From an uncultured Oscillospiraceae bacterium (GTDB lineage: Bacteria; Bacillota; Clostridia; Oscillospirales; Ruminococcaceae), in NCBI GenBank assembly GCA_934526065.1, contig CAKSZX010000004.1:62001-126000 (forward strand): a stretch of 64,000 nucleotides of DNA, read 5' to 3'. Positions within the stretch are counted from its first letter, which is position 1, and each line of letters starts with the position of its first letter. Made by a program: the position numbers and the translations under genes. This document shows, piece after piece, positions 59,412 to 64,000 of the stretch. Under the pieces are notes generated by a model that was not told the origin of the DNA, made no database searches, and saw only the letters and a list, made by a program, of their open reading frames with translations.

Positions 59412-60809
59412 ATGGAAACTTTATCCAAAGGTAAAGAATTGGAAAAACAGCTTACTTACAAAGTGGAGCATATCGCCAAAAAAGACAAGTCGGCGGTAGA
59501 GAAAAGCTTCGAGTTTTGCGACGGTTATATGGATTTTTTAAGCCGGAGCAAAACCGAAAGACTTGCCGTGGCAAATATCATTGAAATTGCCAAGGCAAAC
59601 GGATATGTTGAATTTGACCCCACAGAAATGTATCAGCCCGGGGACAAAATTTATTTCAACAATCGTGGAAAATCCGCAATTCTTTCCACAATAGGCAAAT
59701 TGTCGGCAAGTGACGGTTTCACAATCGTTGCAAGCCATATAGACAGCCCAAGGCTTGATTTAAAGCCGAACCCGTTGTATGAAAATACCGAAATTTCATA
59801 CTTTAAAACACACTACTACGGCGGTATTAAAAAGTACCAGTGGTCAGCCATTCCTCTTGCCATTCACGGTGTTGTTGTAAAGACAACCGGAGAAAAGGTT
59901 GATATTCATATCGGCGAAGAAGATGACGACCCGGTATTCTGTCTTACAGACCTTTTGCCGCACCTTGCAAAAGACCAGAGCGAACGCAAAATGAGAGATG
60001 TTATCAAAGGCGAAGAGATGAACATTATCATCGGATGTTTGCCTTATGATGACGAGGATGTAAAAGAGGCTGTAAAGTTACAGACATTGGTGCTTTTGAA
60101 TGAAAAGTACGGCATAACCGAAAGAGAGTTCATAAATGCGGAACTTGAAGTCGTTCCGGCAGGAAGAGCAAGAGATGTGGGATTTGACAGGGGAATGATA
60201 GGCTCTTACGGCCACGATGACAGAGTTTGCGCCTACACTTCACTTATGGCGGAGGTGGAGACAAAATGTCCTAACCACACAACCGTTACTGTTTTCGCCG
60301 ATAAGGAGGAAATCGGTTCTGACGGCGTTTCGGGTATGAACAGCGAATTCTTAGAACACTTTATTATGTATCTTTCAAAAATGCAGGGTGTTGATTACAT
60401 AACAACTCTCGGTCGGTCAAAGTGTCTTTCCGCCGATGTAAACGCAGGATATGACCCTACATTTGCCGATGTTATGGATCCTAAAAACTCCAGCTACATG
60501 AACAGAGGCGTTGTAATTACCAAATACACAGGCTCTGGCGGAAAAGGCGGCACGAACGATGCTTCAGCCGAATTTATGGCCGAAGTTACAAACCTTTTTG
60601 ACAGCAAAAATGTAAATTGGCAGACAGGCGAACTGGGCAAAGTCGATATGGGCGGCGGCGGTACCGTTGCTAAGTACATATCACGGAAAAATGTTGATAC
60701 AGTTGATATAGGCGTACCTGTTTTGTCAATGCACGCACCTTTTGAGCTTGTTGCAAAGACCGATGTTTATTCGGCTTACACGGCTTTTTTGGCTTTTCTT
60801 GACAGATAA
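59412..60809 (+). CDS. M18-family aminopeptidase
   Basis: A 465-residue zinc aminopeptidase of the aspartyl/aminopeptidase I family, acting in cytosolic peptide turnover. Metal-site landmarks are the ASHIDSPRLDLKPNP stretch (about residues 103-117), GHDDRV (about 268-273, bridging Asp), FADKEEIGSDGVSG (about 295-308, catalytic Glu pair) and the C-terminal SMHAPFELVAKTD. It begins 2 nt after the transglycosylase stop, with GAGAAGGAG upstream. Last gene of the DUF951-prfA cluster. Confidence 0.92.
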   Translation: METLSKGKELEKQLTYKVEHIAKKDKSAVEKSFEFCDGYMDFLSRSKTERLAVANIIEIAKANGYVEFDPTEMYQPGDKIYFNNRGKSAILSTIGKLSASDGFTIVASHIDSPRLDLKPNPLYENTEISYFKTHYYGGIKKYQWSAIPLAIHGVVVKTTGEKVDIHIGEEDDDPVFCLTDLLPHLAKDQSERKMRDVIKGEEMNIIIGCLPYDDEDVKEAVKLQTLVLLNEKYGITEREFINAELEVVPAGRARDVGFDRGMIGSYGHDDRVCAYTSLMAEVETKCPNHTTVTVFADKEEIGSDGVSGMNSEFLEHFIMYLSKMQGVDYITTLGRSKCLSADVNAGYDPTFADVMDPKNSSYMNRGVVITKYTGSGGKGGTNDASAEFMAEVTNLFDSKNVNWQTGELGKVDMGGGGTVAKYISRKNVDTVDIGVPVLSMHAPFELVAKTDVYSAYTAFLAFLDR

Positions 60810-60864
60810 ATGCCGTTAAAAATAAAAAATTACCCTTTTATGTCAAAATTGTGGCGAAAAAGAC

Positions 60865-60893
60865 TTGATAATTTTTATGTTTTTATATATAAT
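60865..60893 (+). promoter_or_regulatory. Sigma-A promoter for hppA
   Basis: TTGATA (60865-60870), a 17-bp spacer and consensus TATAAT (60888-60893). Confidence 0.75.
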
Positions 60894-60944
60894 TGATAGG
60901 CATTGAAAATAATTATGTACTTTAAATTAAAGGAGGAAAACATT

Positions 60945-62945
60945 TTGAATTTAATGTATGTTGCAGTATGCGCAGGCGTGCTTGCACTTCTTTATGCATT
61001 TGCTCTCGCCGGCAGAGTTAATAAAGTTGGCGTTGGCACAGACAGAATGAAAGAAATTTCATCTGCCATTGCAGAAGGCGCAAAAGCATTCTTGTTTGCA
61101 GAATACAAAATTTTGGCTGTATTTGCAGTTATTCTTTTTGTACTTATTTTCTTTATTAGAGGCTTTGCTACAGCAGCTTGCTTCTTGTTCGGTGCTATTC
61201 TTTCCGTTATCGCAGGTTATTGCGGTATGTCCGTTGCCACAAAGGCTAACGTAAGAACAGCTAACGCAGCAAGAGAAAGCGGCATTGCAGGTGCTTTGTC
61301 AGTTGCTTTCTCAGGCGGTGCCGTTATGGGCATGTGTGTTGCAGGTCTTGGCCTTTTCGGTGTTAGCGTCGTTTACGCTTTGACAGGCAATGCCGATATT
61401 CTCTTCGGCTTCAGCCTCGGTGCATCTTCAATCGCTTTGTTTGCCCGTGTTGGCGGCGGTATCTACACAAAGGCTGCCGACGTTGGCGCTGACCTTGTTG
61501 GTAAGGTTGAAGCAGGCATTCCTGAAGATGACCCACGTAACCCGGCTGTTATCGCTGATAATGTTGGCGATAACGTTGGCGACGTTGCAGGTATGGGTGC
61601 CGACTTGTTTGAATCTTATGTAGGTTCTTTGATTTCAGCTATCACACTTGGCCTTGTTTGGTCTAAGACAAACACAACACCTGTTGAAAACGCAGCTATT
61701 ATCTTCCCGGCTATTCTTTCAGCTTTGGGTATTGTTGCAGCTATTATCGGCACATTCTTTGTTAAAGGTAAAGAGGGTACAAACCCGCAGAAATCTTTGA
61801 ACATGGGTGAATACACAGCCGACGCAATCGTTGTTATCGGTGCATTTGTACTCAGCAACTACTTCTTCGGCAACCTTATGCCGGCTTTGGCTATCGTTGC
61901 AGGTCTTGTTGCAGGTCTTATCATTGGTATAGTAACAGAAGTTTATACATCCGGTGACTACAAGTATGTTAAGCACATTGCAGACCAGTCAGAGACAGGT
62001 CCTGCAACAACTATCATTTCAGGTCTTGCAGTAGGTATGCAGTCAACAGCTATCCCTGTAATCCTTATCTGTATCGGTATCTTTGTTGCTTATCAGTGTA
62101 TGGGTCTTTACGGCATTGCTCTTGCAGCCGTAGGTATGCTTTCTACAACAGGTATCACAGTTGCCGTTGACGCTTACGGCCCAATCGCCGACAACGCAGG
62201 CGGTATCGCAGAAATGTCATTCCTTGACGAATCTGTTCGTGATATCACAGACTCCCTCGACGCAGTTGGTAACACAACAGCCGCTATGGGTAAAGGTTTT
62301 GCTATCGGTTCTGCTGCTCTCACAGCTATGGCTTTGTTCATGTCTTATGCAGATGCAGTTAACCTTGAAACAATCAATATTCTCTCACACACAACTATCA
62401 TCGGTCTTTTGATCGGCGGTATGTTGCCGTTCCTCTTCTCATCATTCACAATGGAATCAGTTTCAAAAGCTGCTTACACAATGATTGAAGAAGTTAGACG
62501 CCAGTTCAGAGAGATTCCTGGTCTTCTTGAAGATACAGAAGGCAAGGTTAAACCTGACTACAAGTCATGTGTTGCTATTGCTACAACAGCTTCACTCCGT
62601 GAAATGATTATTCCTGGTGCTATGGCGGTTATTTGCCCGCTGGTAGTTGGTATTCTCCTTGGCACAGAAGCTGTAGGCGGTATGCTTGCAGGTTCATTGG
62701 TAACAGGTGTTCTTATGGCTATCTTTATGTCAAACGCCGGCGGCGCTTGGGATAATGCCAAGAAGTACATCGAAGGCGGCAACCACGGCGGCAAAGGCAG
62801 CGAAGCTCACAAGGCAGCTGTTGTTGGCGATACAGTAGGTGACCCATTCAAGGATACATCAGGCCCATCTATCAATATTCTTATTAAGTTGATGACTATT
62901 GTTGCACTTGTATTCTATAGTGTATTCACAGGTATTTTGCTCTAA
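60945..62945 (+). CDS. hppA: Membrane-bound ion-translocating pyrophosphatase
   Basis: Couples PPi hydrolysis to pumping of H+ or Na+ across the membrane. It has 666 residues and about 15 to 16 helices. The substrate site is [20 protein letters not shown] (about residues 187-206) followed by [29 protein letters not shown] carries Ala at the position that marks K+-dependent enzymes (Lys in K+-independent ones). In Clostridia this class often pumps Na+, but the ion cannot be decided by eye. TTG start 8 nt after AGGAGG. Codon use is strongly optimised, suggesting high expression. Confidence 0.94.
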   Translation: MNLMYVAVCAGVLALLYAFALAGRVNKVGVGTDRMKEISSAIAEGAKAFLFAEYKILAVFAVILFVLIFFIRGFATAACFLFGAILSVIAGYCGMSVATKANVRTANAARESGIAGALSVAFSGGAVMGMCVAGLGLFGVSVVYALTGNADILFGFSLGASSIALFARVGGGIYTKAADVGADLVGKVEAGIPEDDPRNPAVIADNVGDNVGDVAGMGADLFESYVGSLISAITLGLVWSKTNTTPVENAAIIFPAILSALGIVAAIIGTFFVKGKEGTNPQKSLNMGEYTADAIVVIGAFVLSNYFFGNLMPALAIVAGLVAGLIIGIVTEVYTSGDYKYVKHIADQSETGPATTIISGLAVGMQSTAIPVILICIGIFVAYQCMGLYGIALAAVGMLSTTGITVAVDAYGPIADNAGGIAEMSFLDESVRDITDSLDAVGNTTAAMGKGFAIGSAALTAMALFMSYADAVNLETINILSHTTIIGLLIGGMLPFLFSSFTMESVSKAAYTMIEEVRRQFREIPGLLEDTEGKVKPDYKSCVAIATTASLREMIIPGAMAVICPLVVGILLGTEAVGGMLAGSLVTGVLMAIFMSNAGGAWDNAKKYIEGGNHGGKGSEAHKAAVVGDTVGDPFKDTSGPSINILIKLMTIVALVFYSVFTGILL

Positions 62946-62970
62946 TTTGAATTAGATAAACGCTATATTA

Positions 62971-62999
62971 AAGCTCTGTCATTTTGGCAGAGCTTTTTG
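62971..62999 (+). terminator. Terminator after hppA
   Basis: AAGCTCTGTC and GGCAGAGCTT around a 5-nt loop, then a T-run. Confidence 0.88.
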
Positions 63000-63057
63000 T
63001 TGTATTAACAATTAACATGGTATATAATAAAATCAAATAAAAATGGAGGAACCAAAC

Positions 63058-63912
63058 ATGAAACTTACTGTTTTAACCGAAAATTCTGTTTTGCGTAACG
63101 ATTTAAAGGCCGAACACGGTATGTCAATACTTGTACAGGCAGATGGAATTAACTTTTTGTTTGACACAGGCTATTTTGGAGCAATAAGAGAAAATGCACA
63201 GAAGTTAGGAATTGACCTTACAAACATTGATGTTGTTGCATTTAGCCACAATCATGTTGATCACACAGGGGGATTTTTATCAATTTGTGATTTAATTAAA
63301 CCGGATTGCAAAATCTATGCCCACAAAGGCTTTAACATACGCAAATATTGGGATCACCGATTTGACCCTATTACAGACCCTACTGCGGCGCAAAATTTAG
63401 AGCAGGTGGGTCCGGCTATGCAGTCGGAATACTTTTTCCAAAATCAAAAATATAATTTCAGAATAATTGAGGATGATTTATATAATGTTTTGGAAAATAT
63501 TTACCTTGTGTCCAATTTTTCGGTGCAAAGGGGAATAGAAGCGGTTTTTCCGGCATCACGAATGGAGATAAACGGTGAATTTGTTGTTGACGAATTTAGA
63601 GACGAGCAGGCGGCGGTTATAAAAACACCCAATGGACTTGTTGTTCTTACAGGCTGCGCCCACAACGGAATAATGAATATATTAAACACTGTTAAAAAGC
63701 ATTTCCCAAATGATTGTATTTATCGGATTTTCGGTGGAACGCACCTGGTTCCTTACAATGAAAACAGAGTTAAAACAACCATTGATTATTTTATAAACAG
63801 CAACATTAAATTTTCCGGCGTTTGCCATTGTACAGGCCCTGCCGTTGCGGATTTTGCAAAATCTGTAAAAAGCTATTCAAAAATCGGAGCAGGATTTGTA
63901 TTTGAAATTTAA
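63058..63912 (+). CDS. MBL-fold metallo-hydrolase
   Basis: A 284-residue metallo-beta-lactamase-fold protein. The metal site H64-x-H66-x-D68-H69 (SHNHVDHTGG) is intact, with a later LTGCAHNG (metal His) and a final GVCHCTGP. The pattern is that of the group annotated as dihydropterin-type phosphate synthase, found in methanogens and many anaerobes, but the substrate is unknown. The frame opens at 63043, but GGAGG fits ATG 63058. Confidence 0.85.
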   Translation: MKLTVLTENSVLRNDLKAEHGMSILVQADGINFLFDTGYFGAIRENAQKLGIDLTNIDVVAFSHNHVDHTGGFLSICDLIKPDCKIYAHKGFNIRKYWDHRFDPITDPTAAQNLEQVGPAMQSEYFFQNQKYNFRIIEDDLYNVLENIYLVSNFSVQRGIEAVFPASRMEINGEFVVDEFRDEQAAVIKTPNGLVVLTGCAHNGIMNILNTVKKHFPNDCIYRIFGGTHLVPYNENRVKTTIDYFINSNIKFSGVCHCTGPAVADFAKSVKSYSKIGAGFVFEI

Positions 63913-63930
63913 AAAAAATAAAATTTACTA

Positions 63931-63959
63931 TTGACAAAATAAGCTTTTTTTGATAACAT
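63931..63959 (+). promoter_or_regulatory. Sigma-A promoter for the tRNA gene(s)
   Basis: TTGACA (63931-63936), a 17-bp spacer and TAACAT (63954-63959), ending 16 bp before the tRNA. Confidence 0.7.
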
Positions 63960-63975
63960 ATTCATGTTGTCTTTC

Positions 63976-64000
63976 GGGGGCGTAGCTCACCTGGTAGAGC
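63976..64000 (+). tRNA. 5' half of a tRNA gene, cut by the window edge (possibly tRNA-Ala)
   Basis: The last 25 bases read as a tRNA acceptor strand GGGGGCG, then TA, and a D-arm start GCTCACCTGGTAGAGC with paired GCTC/GAGC. The anticodon lies beyond the window. G1-G2-G3 with this acceptor is common for tRNA-Ala, but the identity is a guess. Confidence 0.8.

Noticed and set aside
1..64000. CRISPR arrays, insertion sequences, prophage or integrated elements
   Set aside because: No regularly spaced repeats, transposase, integrase or phage structural genes are seen on either strand.

Overview
The window is chromosomal DNA from an anaerobic, low-to-moderate GC Firmicute of class Clostridia, most like a gut Oscillospiraceae/Ruminococcaceae-type organism. 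This rests on strong Shine-Dalgarno sites with frequent TTG starts, the scr/ffs-dnaX-ybaB-recR and DUF951-prfA orders, an intact sporulation sigma factor (SigK), GHKL/LytTR signalling, ECF vitamin transporters, K+-type membrane pyrophosphatase and PduL. No insertion sequence, phage, CRISPR array or rRNA is visible. Nearly all of it is ordinary core genome, densely packed, with clear sigma-A promoters (17-bp spacers) and intrinsic terminators.

Layout. 1-2.5 kb: end of a class B PBP, a MinD-type ATPase and methylglyoxal synthase (elongation/division cluster). 2.6-5.2 kb (minus): oleate hydratase with its TetR neighbour. 5.3-8.6 kb: hisS-aspS and a 48-residue membrane miniprotein. 8.6-13.9 kb (minus): QueT-type queuosine-precursor transporter, trmL-degV, a vitamin B6 pair (pdxK plus ECF S component), DUF1697 and an RluA-type synthase. 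14-15.1 kb: PNPOx-like protein and sfsA. 15.1-20.9 kb: an AgrC/AgrA-like two-component system divergent from an operon of two membrane proteins and two paralogous lipoproteins, with twin 14-bp direct repeats of 21-bp period between them. 21-26.2 kb: sigK, a 2-hydroxyacid dehydrogenase, an unassigned permease and a C69 dipeptidase. 26.3-32.1 kb: yaaA, a ribosomal-protection-type GTPase fused to a Rae1/YacP NYN ribonuclease domain, a flavodoxin/ferredoxin protein and pduL. 32.2-35 kb: SRP RNA-dnaX-ybaB-recR. 35.2-41 kb: ACT protein, a kinase-deficient aspartokinase relative, the paired M16 proteases, lgt and folD. 41-45.4 kb: rplU-rpmA (no prp between), obgE, mrnC, DUF4364 and a transaldolase-type aldolase. 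45.6-54.8 kb: a ten-gene Mrp/Mbh-like cation antiporter operon with four NuoL/M/N-type subunits behind a structured leader. 54.9-64 kb: S1 protein, DUF951-prfA-tsaC-coaE-lytic transglycosylase-M18 aminopeptidase, hppA, an MBL-fold hydrolase and the 5' half of a tRNA.

How it fits together. The antiporter complex and the pyrophosphatase suggest Na+/H+ gradient energetics. The most unusual items are the GTPase-Rae1 fusion, which joins two activities that both act in the ribosomal A site, and the LytTR-controlled lipoprotein operon, whose lipoproteins share a C-x4-C-x-H-x4-C motif. All function calls come from motif recognition by eye; no database search was run.
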